The notes under the pieces are model-generated. The model saw only the letters and a program-made list of their open reading frames with translations, was not told the origin of the DNA and did not search any database. Positions 21,550 to 32,301 of a stretch of 64,000 bases of DNA are shown piece after piece. A program made the position numbers and the translations under genes. Location of the stretch: positions 386,847-450,846 of the forward strand of contig BCHH01000003.1 of NCBI GenBank assembly GCA_001599595.1. Reading direction: 5' to 3'. The stretch comes from Beverwykella pulmonaria (lineage: Eukaryota; Ascomycota; Dothideomycetes; Pleosporales; Melanommataceae). Numbering within the stretch: the stretch's first letter is position 1; the number at the start of each line of letters is the position of its first letter.

Positions 21550-22534
21550 ATGGCGGCAGCGGAGACTCGAAGGCTGCTTGGTATGTATCCTCCTTCCTGG
21601 CGCATCTCCCTATCGGCTCTGCTAACATGCCCGCAGAGCAGCTCATGGGCGAACAGCTCATGTCCGGCTCTGACCAGCGCGCGCCACAGCTTGGGATGAA
21701 AGATCCGAAAGTCTGTCGCTCATATCTCGTTGGTAACTGCCCCCACGACCTCTTCACAAACACCAAGCAAGACTTTGGCCCCTGCGCCAAGGTGCACAGC
21801 GAGGCCCTCAAGGTCGAGTACCAGGATGCCACCCCGGAGCAGAAGCGGACTTGGGCCTTCGAGTTTGACTACCTCCGGGACATGCAAAAGTACGTTGATG
21901 AGTGCAATCGCCGCATTGACCAGGCCCAGCGCAGGCTGGAGAAGACGCCCGACGAGATTCGGCAGACGAACAACTTGGTGAGTGCCAGCAGCCAACTTCG
22001 CAATGATTGGTCCAAATGCTAATTGTTCAACAGCTCAAGCAAATCAACGATCTGACCAAATCCATCGAAGCGGGCATGCTCGAAGTGCAGACCATGGGCG
22101 AGGAGGGCCTAGTCAACTTGGCCGTCACGGAGTTCCTCAAGGTGCGACAAAAGAAACAGGAGAAAGAGGAGCGAGAGCGCGAGTTGAAGGCATTGGCAGA
22201 TACTGGCGGGCCCTCGGGTCACCAGAAGCTTCAAGTCTGTGATGTGTGTGGTGCCTATCTCAGTCGTCTTGACAATGATCGGCGATTAGCAGACCACTTC
22301 TACGGCAAGATGCATCTGGGATATGCTCAGATGCGCAAGTCATTCGAGACGTTGCAGAAAGAGCTCAAGGGTCGCCAGCCACCACGAGACGCCTACCCCC
22401 AACAGAGCGACGATATGAACGGCCGAGGTGGGCCAGGAGGATGGGGCGGAGGAGGCTTTGGAGGAGGCGGCGGCGGCGGCTTTGGAGGACGGGGCGGCCG
22501 ACGTGGTGGTCGGGGAAGACGTGGTGGTTGGTAA
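21550..22534 (+). CDS. LUC7: U1 snRNP component Luc7
   Basis: Exons 21550-21580, 21637-21977 and 22034-22534 encode 290 residues; both introns are 56 nt with GT-AG ends. Luc7 is a U1 snRNP protein that helps select 5' splice sites. The N-terminus reads 'MAAAETRRLL/EQLMGEQLM', as in the family. A CCCH zinc finger follows ('KVCRSYLVGNCPHDLF' ... 'GPCAKVH', residues about 32-60). Next comes a coiled-coil region rich in Lys/Glu, and then the second zinc finger 'CDVCGAYLSRLDND' ... 'HFYGKMHLGY' (about 197-225). The tail is rich in Gly, Phe and Arg (GGGFGG and RGG repeats), a low-complexity form of the usual RS-like tail. It starts head-to-head with GPI16. Confidence 0.95.
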
Positions 22535-23236
22535 ACAAGTCGGGGCTTGGAGTTCAAGGTGTGTCATTTGCGACTATTTTCAAAAGTTCGACTTACCACA
22601 GTATCCAGCGTCAACAGACGTCTTCTCTGAGAATCTTACCTTGTGCATCATATCGGCAAGGCTGATGGAGGGTCTTTGAGGCATTTGATTTGCTCTCTAG
22701 TCGAATAATCCAAACGTACGCCCATACCACTATGCGCCTGTTATGCATCTAACGTTGATTAAGGGAGAATGCACGATTGGTTGAAGACACTTGGCGAGTT
22801 ACACAATTTCGATTTCTGGGCGAACGGTGAACGTTGGAGTATCAACCAGGTGAGTTTCTTGCTCGACACTAATGTCTATCGTGCACCTATCCATCACTGT
22901 AAACTGTGAAGACTTGTATTCCAATCTGTCGCAAACTGTAGCTTCATATAGCCAATCAGTGAGTTTCTTTCCTCCGGTACCGGAACAACTAGGATCTCCG
23001 ATTGTTAGAGTATAATTAGATCAGTATCATGCTCCAGCATATTTGCAATTTGTTTTTGTACAGGTTGTCAACTTTAGGAATGTGACGAGATAAGCACGTC
23101 TTTTCTGGTATTCCACTCCACCAGAGCTTGTATGCATGTAAGGGACCTAGATTACCATCGTATTTTAATTCCTATGCTCCTCGCACTCTTAGCTTTTCGG
23201 TGGTACTTTGTCTGTGGTCTTGTTTTTTCCTTCGCC
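22535..23236. other. Intergenic; LUC7 3' flank and protease promoter
   Basis: No gene was recognised. An in-frame ATG at 23132 would add 35 residues to the protease; ATG 23237 is preferred because a signal peptide starts there. Confidence 0.5.
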
Positions 23237-25172
23237 ATGAGTCTCCTCGCTGCGCTTTCCCTCCTCTTAATCCACCCTCTCCTAGTATTAGCCCTGGAGC
23301 GCCGAGCAGAGCAGAGCATCGCCAGTAATCAACTCCCTTCCCCAAACCACTCGTCCTATCTAACATCACCAGTGACACCGCACGTCCTCACTTTAACTGC
23401 ACACCCCCATCACACGTCCCTAACCCCCTCCTCCGCCTACCTTCACAAACGCCACACCCTCAACTCATCTCCATCCAACCTCTCCCACCAAGTTGACCCC
23501 CCCGCCTATACAGAAGAACCCGTCCTCACCCTCGGCGGCCGCGTCTACATGACCAACGTCACTATCAACACCGTCCCCTACTCCCTCGTCATCGACACCG
23601 GGAGCTCCGACACGTGGCTCGCGTCTACCTCCTTCACGTGCCTCTCGCGACGCTCCCAGTCCCCTTTGCCCCAATCATCCTGCGGGTTTTCTACCCTCTA
23701 CAATCAAACTGAATCTCCTACCTATCTCGAAGGGGAGAAGGGTGCGTTTGAGGTCCGTTATTCGGATGGAGAGTTTCTATCTGGAGATTTAGGTACTGAG
23801 GATTTTTTGCTTGGGGGATTGGGCGTGAGACAGACAGTGGGGATCGTGAAAAGGGGGTGGTGGTTGGGGGATGGGTTGAGCAGTGGGCTGATGGGATTGG
23901 CGTATAGTGGGCTGGCAAGTGGAATTGAGAGGGGGCATGTAAGGGCGTATACTGGGCTCATGTTTTCGCTGTCAGAACTCGTTCTCTCCTACTTTCTCCA
24001 ATTTTACACGGTATGGTGGATACTAATGTGGAGGTAGATTTGCGTCCAACCCCATTCTTCCCATCTTCTCCCTTGCGCTGTCTAGACCTACGAAGACGGA
24101 CCCTATATCGGGTGGTCTGCTGGCGATAGGAGGGATTCCGGATGTGAAACATAATGGGAAGTGGGCGAGTGTACCGATTACGCCGCGTGCGAGAGGCATG
24201 TTTACGTTTTATTCGATTCTCGTGGATGGATTTATCGTCTTGCGGCCAACGTCGGGAAAGGAGGAAGTTCCAAGCCCCGTTTTGGCTAATGTATGCGAGC
24301 CTGATGACACTATTGGATCAGTCGATCCCGTTAAATCTGTCGAAATAATCAAGCCACTTGAACCGAGGAAACGAAGGCAGCTTCCGTTCCTGAACTTCGC
24401 AGTGGACGAGACTGGGAATGTTGTAGCCGAAGAAGCAGACGACGACCCCACAAACAACACCATGAACGCGGGACCTACACAAATATTGAACCATATAGCG
24501 GGAGATTTCGCAAAGCAAGAGCTAGTTGCAGGAAAAGCAGTGCAAGGAGGACCGATACAGATGACGGTCGATTCTGGCGCTACGAATATGTACATACGTT
24601 GCCCTGTCGTCAAATTTTTGGTTTTTAAGCTTCACTGACTGATTCTGCAGGTACCTGCCCCCAGAAATATCCGGTATGTCTCCCCTTCCCTCCTTCCACC
24701 TTCTGCAAAATAACATCGTACTAACTTTACCCCAACCTCCTCAGACCTCCTAGCTACCCTCTTCACGCCCCCGGCAACTTTCAACGCCCACACAAACACT
24801 TACACCGTGCCCTGCAGCTCCGCACCCCCACGCCTCGCCGTCGTCATCTCTTCCATCCCCTTCTACATCCATGCGGAGGATCTGATGGGTAGTGGGTGGT
24901 GGGGCGGCAAGGGAAGGGGGGTGTGTACGTTGAGCATGCAGAGACAAGGGGATGGGGATGCCGTGCTGGGTGATAGCTGGCTCAAGGGGGTTGTTGCTGT
25001 TTTTGATTTGGGCGGTGAGTGTGGTTTTTTTTTTCTTGCGAACAGAGAGCGAGTAGGGGGATTAGTCAATTTTTAGGACCGTCGTTAGAGTTCTGAGTTG
25101 GGTGACGAGAGATTGGGAGGAGACTGACGAGAAGCAGATAATGAGATGAGGTTTGCGGCAAGAGAAGAATAG
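23237..25172 (+). CDS. Pepsin-like aspartic protease with damaged or unusual central exon
   Basis: A secreted A1-type aspartic endopeptidase. A hydrophobic signal follows ATG 23237 ('MSLLAALSLLLIHPLLVLAL'). The first catalytic Asp is in 'VIDTGSSDTW' (codon 23594, residue about 120) and the second in 'TVDSGATN' (codon 24570). The end matches the family ('AVLGDSWLKGVVAVFDLG', then 'EMRFAAREE'). Well-supported introns are 24590-24650, 24674-24745 and 25015-25137. Between about 23936 and 24075 the reading frame breaks. The sequence 'SPILHGMVDTNV' and the following 'NPILPIFSLALSRP' lie in different frames, and only introns far below the usual minimum (27-37 nt) could join them. The gene is therefore either frameshifted or carries mini-introns. 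A long acidic insertion ('EEADDDPTNNT') lies before the second Asp. The substrate is unknown. Confidence 0.7.
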
Positions 25173-25527
25173 CAAGGAGCGTAGGAGGGTGGGTGTACGG
25201 GGAAGGGATGGAGTGGTAAGCTGATGGGTTTGGGTGGAGGAGATGGTTGTTATTGGGTGGCCTAGAGGGACTCCGGAGTTGGGAGAACGAAGCCCCATTC
25301 GTGTAGTGTGAGCGGCCAGGCAAGTTTCTGATTTCCTTCTTCGAGCAATTGCAAAGCCCAGCATCGAAGATCAACATTCAGCAATGCATTGCAAGATATA
25401 ATGAGTATGGGAGGGACAAGAGATGTGCTGTATTTATTTTACACGGCACTTGTTTAGAGTCAGCTGTACAGTCAACCTACATTTTCCTATGGACCTACAT
25501 GACGAATTGACCGCATCAATTTGAACT
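25173..25527. other. Intergenic between convergent genes, with a G-quadruplex motif
   Basis: The protease stop is at 25172. G-runs at 25187-25207 (GGG, GGG, GGGG, GGG with loops of 1, 5 and 2) fit a quadruplex on the protease coding strand, so it would fall in the 3' UTR. No gene is seen. Confidence 0.5.
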
Positions 25528-26583
25528 TCAACTACTCTCAACAATCCCACTAACCTTTCCTAAAATCTCCACAATGCTTCCCAATTCTTCCTTCGGAGTC
25601 CGACCCAACCCGCACTCGGTCGCGACGCCAAATTCCCTCTCCCCTAAAACCTCTCTCGCTGTCTCGATCCTCTCTCTGGTCCCTTGCTCATCATTCGCAT
25701 GCACGACGCCCAAATATAGCTCTGGGACCCCCCACTCCAGCCTCTTCAGAGGAGCATAGTAGTCTCTATCCTTCCTACCCTTGGGGACTGGGACATGCAG
25801 CCACTGTATCGGATGCTTCACACTAGTGTGTAGCGCGTTCGCAACGTCCACGAGAAGGCCTAGATCTTTCGGTTCGACGAAATGGCGGTGCTCAGTATCC
25901 CCGTAGCATAGATGAAAACCTAATTCCACATCCCCAGCGACCTCATTCGCGAAACGAGACAGGCGATCAATAACTCCCGGGAAAATCGGCTCGAAGTAGG
26001 TCGCAACCTGTGGCGCGCCTTCCAGCAGTGCAATCTCGAGCGCGACGTCGATTTGGATCGCGAGCTCGAGGTGCGGGATGTGCGATTGGATGCGGTGTAG
26101 AGCCCGGATGAGCGCTGCTTCGTAGAGCGGCTCGATGGGGAGGCGGTATGGGGGTATGATACCGAGCATTACGTTGACCACGCCTGGGAGGCTGATTTGG
26201 AACTTGACATGTGGCGGAATGTGCCCTTCATTCTTCTTTTGCTTAAACAGGGCGTACGACGCCAGAGCGTAGTCATCGAACTGCGTACTCATATTCGAGA
26301 GTTTCTCCTTTGCAGAGGAGATTTGCTCGGGGTTCACCTGCGTACCTTCTTTGAAATTGATGATTTTACCAGTCTTAGGGTCGCGGATGACCATGACTTC
26401 GGGTGCAGCGGAAAAGGTGCTCTCAAATTGCCAGCGCACGAAGTAGTGGCGTTTTCCTGTTTCGCCATCGGTGAGGCGGCGGAGGTGGGCTCCGAGAGCA
26501 GAGGGGATGAGGGAGAAAACGTCAGAGGTCGTGGGCAGGTTGACGCTGCCGACGAAGTGGACGCCGCGTACTTGGGTCTTCAT
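25528..26583 (-). CDS. MetE-like (cobalamin-independent methionine synthase C-domain) protein
   Basis: An intronless 351-residue protein with the UROD/MetE TIM-barrel fold. It begins 'GVHFVGSVNLP', matching the 'IGSFPQT' strand of MetE. It keeps zinc-ligand-like positions: His224 and Cys226 in 'GFHLCYGD', and Cys324 in 'ATECGLGR', which parallels MetE's 'NPDCGLKTR'. It lacks the N-terminal half of full MetE (about 760 residues), so it cannot be the standard methionine synthase. Conserved Asp/Glu patches ('RLTDGETGKR', 'AIQIDVALE') suggest a catalytic barrel acting on an unknown thiol or methyl donor. There is no signal peptide. Fungal members are annotated only as MetE-like. Confidence 0.75.
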   Translation of the reverse strand: MKTQVRGVHFVGSVNLPTTSDVFSLIPSALGAHLRRLTDGETGKRHYFVRWQFESTFSAAPEVMVIRDPKTGKIINFKEGTQVNPEQISSAKEKLSNMSTQFDDYALASYALFKQKKNEGHIPPHVKFQISLPGVVNVMLGIIPPYRLPIEPLYEAALIRALHRIQSHIPHLELAIQIDVALEIALLEGAPQVATYFEPIFPGVIDRLSRFANEVAGDVELGFHLCYGDTEHRHFVEPKDLGLLVDVANALHTSVKHPIQWLHVPVPKGRKDRDYYAPLKRLEWGVPELYLGVVHANDEQGTRERIETAREVLGEREFGVATECGLGRTPKEELGSIVEILGKVSGIVESS

Positions 26584-27004
26584 GTTGAGTATACACTTTT
26601 ACTGTTCTCGGGGACTAGCTGGGGTATACAATGCTAAGTCGGCGGATGTTCGTTATGTTTCTACGCTTGGGGAACGTCAAGAGGGAGTCCAAGAGCATTC
26701 ATTTATTCGTGCGGGGACGCACAGTAGGCGACTACGGTAATGGTCTTAGTCAGCGTCTGCTGCAAGTGATGATTCGTTCGACATCGGAAGGTGGCCCCAA
26801 GTCCAGCAGATGTTGTGGCCTGCATCAGAGCTTATTCACTTGACCACACTTGGATCAACAAAGATGTAGGCGACAAAAGGTGATGCTGAGGTTGTGCGCA
26901 GCAAACGTGCTAAATCATCTGACAAGTTCGGTTGCCAGATGTTGGTGTGGCAACTGATCTTGGAAAGTTTGAAGGCCGCGAGACGCGGAATTCCAGTAGG
27001 CCAT
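26584..27004. other. Intergenic; no supported gene
   Basis: It contains the promoter of the MetE-like gene and the 3' end of the upstream minus-strand gene. I see nothing else. Confidence 0.5.
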
Positions 27005-28063
27005 TCAATCACGTCCAGAGTATCCGCGGAAATTCTCGCAGGGAAGGTAGTTGTTCTCAATAAAGGCGGTGTCCAATCTCAACCCATAGACGTTCCTCCA
27101 CTCCTTTTCCCCAGAGAACGGGAATAAATTCGCACGCACGGTGCCTTTGACAGGCTCAATGGTATGCTGCCCCGTCGTGACAGAGGTGTTGAAGAGTCTG
27201 ATCATATTATCGCAAGTCTTTCCGTCTGCAAAGGTAGGCTGATTTGTAAAGTTCTTGAAGAACTCCAGGGGAAACATTTCTTCCTCGGTCGAAGAGAAGA
27301 CGGTGGTGAGAGATGCAGCGCCAGCTTCTAGGCTTCGTGCACTAAAGTAGGTAGTTCCAGGTTTCTTTGAATTTGGGACTGCTCGGTAGGCGTCACATCC
27401 TGGGTCGAAGGTAGCGGGGAAGGTGTTGGTGCCGTAGTCTCCTGCTCCATTCAATGCAATGTCATGCCCGGCAGTCATAAGCATGGCTGGCGCCCACTTG
27501 AAAGATGTATGATTGTCGTTTAGCAAGTCCACAAAGGGAAATTCGATCCCAGAACGCTGGACATGTTAGGGGTAGGACCAAAAGTCAGTAGGAGGTAGTC
27601 TTACGGAGAAGTCATCAATTTTATAGCCAAAGGCTTGGACTTCGTGGTCGTGCAGCGCTTGGACAACGGCTGGATACATTCCTTTGGGAAAGGACGGAAG
27701 CAGAGCGCGATACGCATGTTCGAGGATGCCGTACTGCGGGGGAATCATCTGACGCGCCAGCTCCAGAGAAATTGGAATGATCGACACAGTTCCATTGAGT
27801 GTGCCGGTTGCGTTGCCTGGGTATATGTGCGCAATTGGATTTGGTTGGTCCTTCGTCGCACACAATGCCAACGATATCTCATTGGGTATGAAATACGCCG
27901 AGCTTGCGTATCGTAGAGCTAGCAAAGAGAGGAAAGAGACGATGAAGTACTGCAAATTAGAGTGCTTGATATGCATCTTCGAGTTCTGCACGGTAAGGAA
28001 GGCGAGAACAGGGTGGCAGAGGAGTGCGACTTCAATATAAGTGCTGAACATGATGATGTGCAT
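27005..28063 (-). CDS. Acetoacetate-decarboxylase-like protein, probably secreted or membrane-anchored
   Basis: Exons 28063-27605 and 27556-27005, with a 48-nt GTAAGA...CCAG intron (branch CCTAAC), give up to 336 residues and rejoin 'IDDFS/RSGIEFPFVDLL'. The body resembles the acetoacetate decarboxylase superfamily as found in uncharacterised fungal proteins ('PPQYGILEHAYRALLP', 'GYKIDDFSRSG', 'SFKWAPAMLMTAGHD'). The first ATG gives a leading hydrophobic stretch. A second ATG at 27976 opens a cleaner signal-like helix ('MHIKHSNLQYFIVSFLSLLAL') and may be the true start, giving 307 residues. Several N-glycosylation sequons fit secretion. I could not place the Schiff-base lysine of true decarboxylases, so enzymatic activity is unproven. 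Confidence 0.65.
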
Positions 28064-29407
28064 TAAATCCCGGCTGAGGACTTCTGATAGGCAAGATAGG
28101 AAGGAGGGGGTAAGGAACTATGGCAGAAAGAGGCGACGATGCTGGGTGTATAAGAGGGTACCAGTACTCGGATGCTCTTTGAGCCGCGCCACGGAATTGC
28201 CGTGATCTGCCCAGGTCGGTATTCCATGGAACGTATAGTACCTCAGCGGGAGGAATAGACCCGGAAGCAAGCGCTAACGGGACGAGCTCATTGCGACGCG
28301 TCCAACGGACGTGCGAGAGCTGATGGAAGCTGTTGTTCCGAACGTACCATCTGTCACGCGGGAGAGATGTGGTGGCGACCACCCGGGAAGCTTCCGCTCG
28401 ACGCGCCCAGACAATGCGGGAGGGATTTGCAGGCCATGGCCGACTGCAGCTGCTCTGGCTGAGAGCGGGCGCAAAGGCATGCGTGTATTGTTGCCGTGGA
28501 GGGCGGTTGGAAGCAAAGAGCGTGTCACCGAGGGTTTCAGCACCTGAGATGTGTGGCCCGGGCACGTGCACGACTAGCCTGAGTGGTGGGGTGCACAAAA
28601 GCTTCACAAGACTGCCAACCATCGCTCTTCTCCATCTTCAGGCTCCCTGTTCGGCCTTCAAGAATCCGTAGAAGCATACACGATGGCGCTGTGCCGCCTC
28701 GGAAGAGCCATCCGTTGCCCAAGTGCATAAGTCGGGTTGAGCTTTCAAGATCCATCCCAGCCGCGCAAAGAACGAAAAGCTCATAATTTAAAAAGAGATA
28801 CCACAGCAGTAGAGCTTCGCCTCATCACAAGCAAACACAAGCTTCTTCCCGACCATCTTTCCATTTGTTTGCACAAGTCGGTCAATTGCCCTTAACCCAC
28901 CGCCAAGCCACCCATCAGTCGCAGACTCCGGACTTTGGCCCTGACAGCTGCACGTCAACTGGACCGCCAAGATACTCTAATCTGTCTTCTCGAACACGTC
29001 GCGAAACCCGGAGAACGCCACGAGAGAAGCCTCCGGCGTTTTTGGCTCTTCTAAACTTGAGTTAGAAACGTTGCATGGGCCGGGAAGGCCATGTTAGCCC
29101 AGATTGTAGACTGTCGACCGAGGGAGAAATGGGGATGTATAAGCGGTGGGGTGTGGGGGGAGCACTTTGTTTGAATGAGACTCAGGAGTCATGATGATGT
29201 TGTTCTTGGGAGTATTTGCTTGAAAACCTTGACATCAAGTGTCGCGGGTTAGCTACCAAAGGATGATTATCTTGTAAAACTTCAGAGTCTTGATACAGTA
29301 TCATTATATTCTATGCAAATCTCTATATGCAAAGCCGCATCTAGCGGAACTAGTAGTGCTCAATGTCCAACATCCGTGCCATTACTTCCACCATGCTCGT
29401 TTGATAT
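28064..29407. other. Intergenic, 1.3 kb, no supported gene
   Basis: Mutually overlapping frames of about 60-196 codons on both strands at 28.0-28.8 kb reflect GC-rich sequence without stops. None has domain-like content. Confidence 0.45.
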
Positions 29408-30679
29408 TCATACACTAATCGTCTTACTCCTCAACAGGTCCTCAACAGTCCCATCCTTCATCCTATCTACCTTCATGTCCAGCTCCTTTTTCTCTTTCTC
29501 CTTCTCGGGCGTTGACACACCACTGCTTTCGGAGCTACTTGCAGTCCTTCCAAACCCGAGCGCCGCAAACCCGGAATAAATTGAATTTGCGAGTCCCATG
29601 GCGGCCGTCTGCCTCTCTTCTCTCTTCACCGGGTCGTCCTCGATATCAGAATCTGGTGTGGAGGAAGCTTCGGACGGCGGCAGTGTCTCATAGGAGCTGC
29701 GCGAGGTGGCTGGTAGGTGTGATGGGGTTTGCGGTCTTGATGACGCGGCGGAAGAAGCATCGTTGGTGCGGGTTTCCGGTGTGCTAGACTTTGGCGCTTT
29801 TTCTGCGAGCGTCTCCTCCAAGTTCTGACCAAAAAGTAGATTGAAGATGACAACGAACAGCACCTCTTCCGTACGCTTATCCTTCAGCACAAACCTTAGC
29901 TGGTGCGTCTTATCGTCGATATACCGCACGACCGAAATACTGAACCCCGGTATCCTCAATGCAAAGTTCGCAAAATCGAGGTATGGGTTGAAGAAATCCG
30001 CCTGGTACATCCTGCCCTTCTCAAACGTGAAGTTGTCGAGATTTTCCGGGTTGAGGAAGTTCTTCCGCCGCTTGCTGGTCTTGGCTGGTATTCGTTGGTC
30101 TGAACGAATTCGCTGCCCGCTGCCGTCTGCGCCTTCCTCGATGACGCTTTTCGCGTCTTTGGCGAAAGTGGCAAGTTGCTCGTCTACAGGGACATCTGAG
30201 TGGTGGTCTCCGATGCGGAAGGAGAAAAAGCTTGAGAGCCCAGGTCCATACAAATACGGCTTGTCTGAGTACGGGTCCCCAAACAGTCCAGGGTCCAGCA
30301 GTGTGGTAGCAATCTTCATCGCATATTTAAACCCGGGAGGTAGCCTATCTCTTATTGGGTGATCAAAGTCGAAGCCTGTTACTAAATCGCTTCCCTCGAT
30401 GTCTCTCTTGGGCACGAACGAGAAGCCAACGGAATACCGATCAGATTTGTGGAGCGGGTGTGAGAAGTAGTCATCCGTGGAAGGCGAGTTGCGTGGTAGG
30501 CCGTGGTAGTCCCGTATCTTGACTTTCAGATAGCACGTCATGAGGTCATTCTCGATAATGTGTGCGTCTGGGCCGTTTACTGCGACTTCGCTGTGAGTAG
30601 AGACGTCGTAGGAGGGTCCGGCAGTGACTTGGAGGAGATATTTGTCGCGCGCGGCGGGGTCGACGACAGGGCCGGGCAT
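29408..30679 (-). CDS. DUF1769 family protein
   Basis: Intronless, 423 residues from ATG 30679 ('MPGPVVDPAARDKYLLQV'); the open frame extends upstream only to a TTG. Family signatures are 'RDKYLLQVTAGPSYD', 'YLKVKIRDYHGLP', 'YSVGFSFVPKRDI', 'GFDFDHPIRDRLPPGFKYAMKIATTLLDPGL' (in overlapping parts), 'MYQADFFNPYLDF' and 'GFSISVVRYID'. DUF1769 proteins occur across ascomycetes. The fission-yeast relative is a cortical protein thought to bind phosphoinositides; I cite this from memory. The last 110 residues are a Ser/Thr/Pro- and Glu-rich disordered tail. There are no membrane helices or signal peptide, so it is probably a cytosolic or membrane-peripheral protein. Confidence 0.85.
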   Translation of the reverse strand: MPGPVVDPAARDKYLLQVTAGPSYDVSTHSEVAVNGPDAHIIENDLMTCYLKVKIRDYHGLPRNSPSTDDYFSHPLHKSDRYSVGFSFVPKRDIEGSDLVTGFDFDHPIRDRLPPGFKYAMKIATTLLDPGLFGDPYSDKPYLYGPGLSSFFSFRIGDHHSDVPVDEQLATFAKDAKSVIEEGADGSGQRIRSDQRIPAKTSKRRKNFLNPENLDNFTFEKGRMYQADFFNPYLDFANFALRIPGFSISVVRYIDDKTHQLRFVLKDKRTEEVLFVVIFNLLFGQNLEETLAEKAPKSSTPETRTNDASSAASSRPQTPSHLPATSRSSYETLPPSEASSTPDSDIEDDPVKREERQTAAMGLANSIYSGFAALGFGRTASSSESSGVSTPEKEKEKKELDMKVDRMKDGTVEDLLRSKTISV

Positions 30680-32301
30680 TATGGAGATGGTATGATGGGG
30701 TATCGAACGAAGAAGCGGGAAGGAACGATTATAACACAAAGACTGACGTCAAACTAATGTGGAATGCGGGCCTTTTAACAAGCGCACGATCAAGGAATCC
30801 AGCATGTGAAAGAAGTCGGACACAGTCGGGCAACTCAAGCTTTATGAACGTTTCGAGGGTCAGTAATGCTGTGCATGTTAATGACTGGAGCAAGGGCAAC
30901 TCATATCTAGCCACGGCGGCAAGATCTAGGCCGTAAGAGGCGCACAGTGTAGAAACAGCTGTTGACGCGTGTTGGGTTTCGGCCGTGACGATGAGGCACA
31001 GGATGGATGACGGAAGGACTGGCTCCAAAAGCGAAAACGTCGGGGCGCCAGCCAATTGCATCACAGAGAAAGCGGGTGTGGCGTCGCATACAAATAGCTT
31101 CCGCCACTCCATCCCTGCTCTTGGAAGTCGGTCGCCTATTGTTGCGTACGGTACTTTCAGAAATCCAGTATCTCAACGCTTATCTTGAGGTGTGCCTGGT
31201 AGCTGCAAACAACGAGCTAGGCGTCTGTTGTCCTATCGACTTCCACATGTGGAATCCGCTAAGCCACGGAAAGTCGCGTCTCGTTCGGATGCGCGAGTAT
31301 CCGAGCAGCCCAACAACCATCACTGTATGCCAGAACGAGATATAGGCTATCACCAATCGGACCTTCTTCGGAATACAGGAAAGTTCATAATTCAGGGAGA
31401 GCTCGATGCTGAAGGAGATAAGGAGAGTACCGGATAACCCAAATATCAGGCGGTCGAGTTTCCATAAGGAAATATACTGGACACGAACGCGGCCTCTCCA
31501 GCGCAATAGAACCGTATCTGCTACATTCGCACTGCATTTTGTCTCCCCTCCAAGTCTCCTCGAAGCGGCTCTTTCACTATCCGCATCAGCTCAATCAAGG
31601 TCAAAACAGGGCCTTGCACCTGAGAGGTTTTGCAAGCCCAGGACACACCATACAGTCACGTGAATATGTCACTTACTAATCTGTCAATCATATATACATC
31701 AGCTGTACATACCTCACACACAATACACATCTTGATACCCTTTTACCCACACCCAGCTTACAGGTTTTATGCAATATCATTCACTTACCCAGACCGTATA
31801 ACGGCTCCATTATGGCTCGAGTGGCACCAGAGCTTCATATAGGAGATTTAAAACAGTACGCAAGATCACACTTGCGCGGGAGGTACAGGCGTCAGACACA
31901 ACTAGCATCAAGAGAACGGAATAAAAGAAGGGCTGTGTGTAAGATTTTACTACACGCCAAACCGGGTTGTGTGTCCTATAGCTTTCCGTTTCTCTTCAGT
32001 TGCGTAGCATGGAAGAATTGGAGGCAACTGCAGCCTAGACTAGGGAATCCAAACGTGAAGATCTATTGGTCTAGTCGATGCATGCTGTAGCTGCATCCTG
32101 AACTTATGATCAGTTGAGTTTGTGCCGGTCCACTGACTGAATAGGCAACGCTAACGAATTGTGGCGGGGGCTGAGCTGTGAAAAGACAACCCAGGCAACT
32201 GCCTCCCCTCCAACTTCCATCTGAGAGCCCAGTTTTGATTGTATATTTCATACTCCCTCTACCTTACACCCATAGCATTCACCACTGACCCACGTCAGAG
32301 T
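30680..32301. other. Intergenic with a possible membrane-protein fragment
   Basis: On the minus strand 31506-31180 encodes 108 residues with two hydrophobic segments ('LIFGLSGTLLISFSI', 'VMVVGLLGY') but starts at TTG. No acceptor or donor sites link it convincingly to neighbouring frames, so it may be a relic exon. The end of the interval (32280-32301) is the leader of the HET gene. Confidence 0.3.

Noticed and set aside
22400..22534. Gly-rich simple repeat at the LUC7 3' end as a separate repeat element
   Set aside because: It is in frame and encodes the Gly/Arg-rich tail expected for an RNA-binding protein.
28032..28671. Protein genes in overlapping frames on both strands
   Set aside because: Several frames are open at once in both directions, which reflects base composition; none has a recognisable motif or splice pattern.
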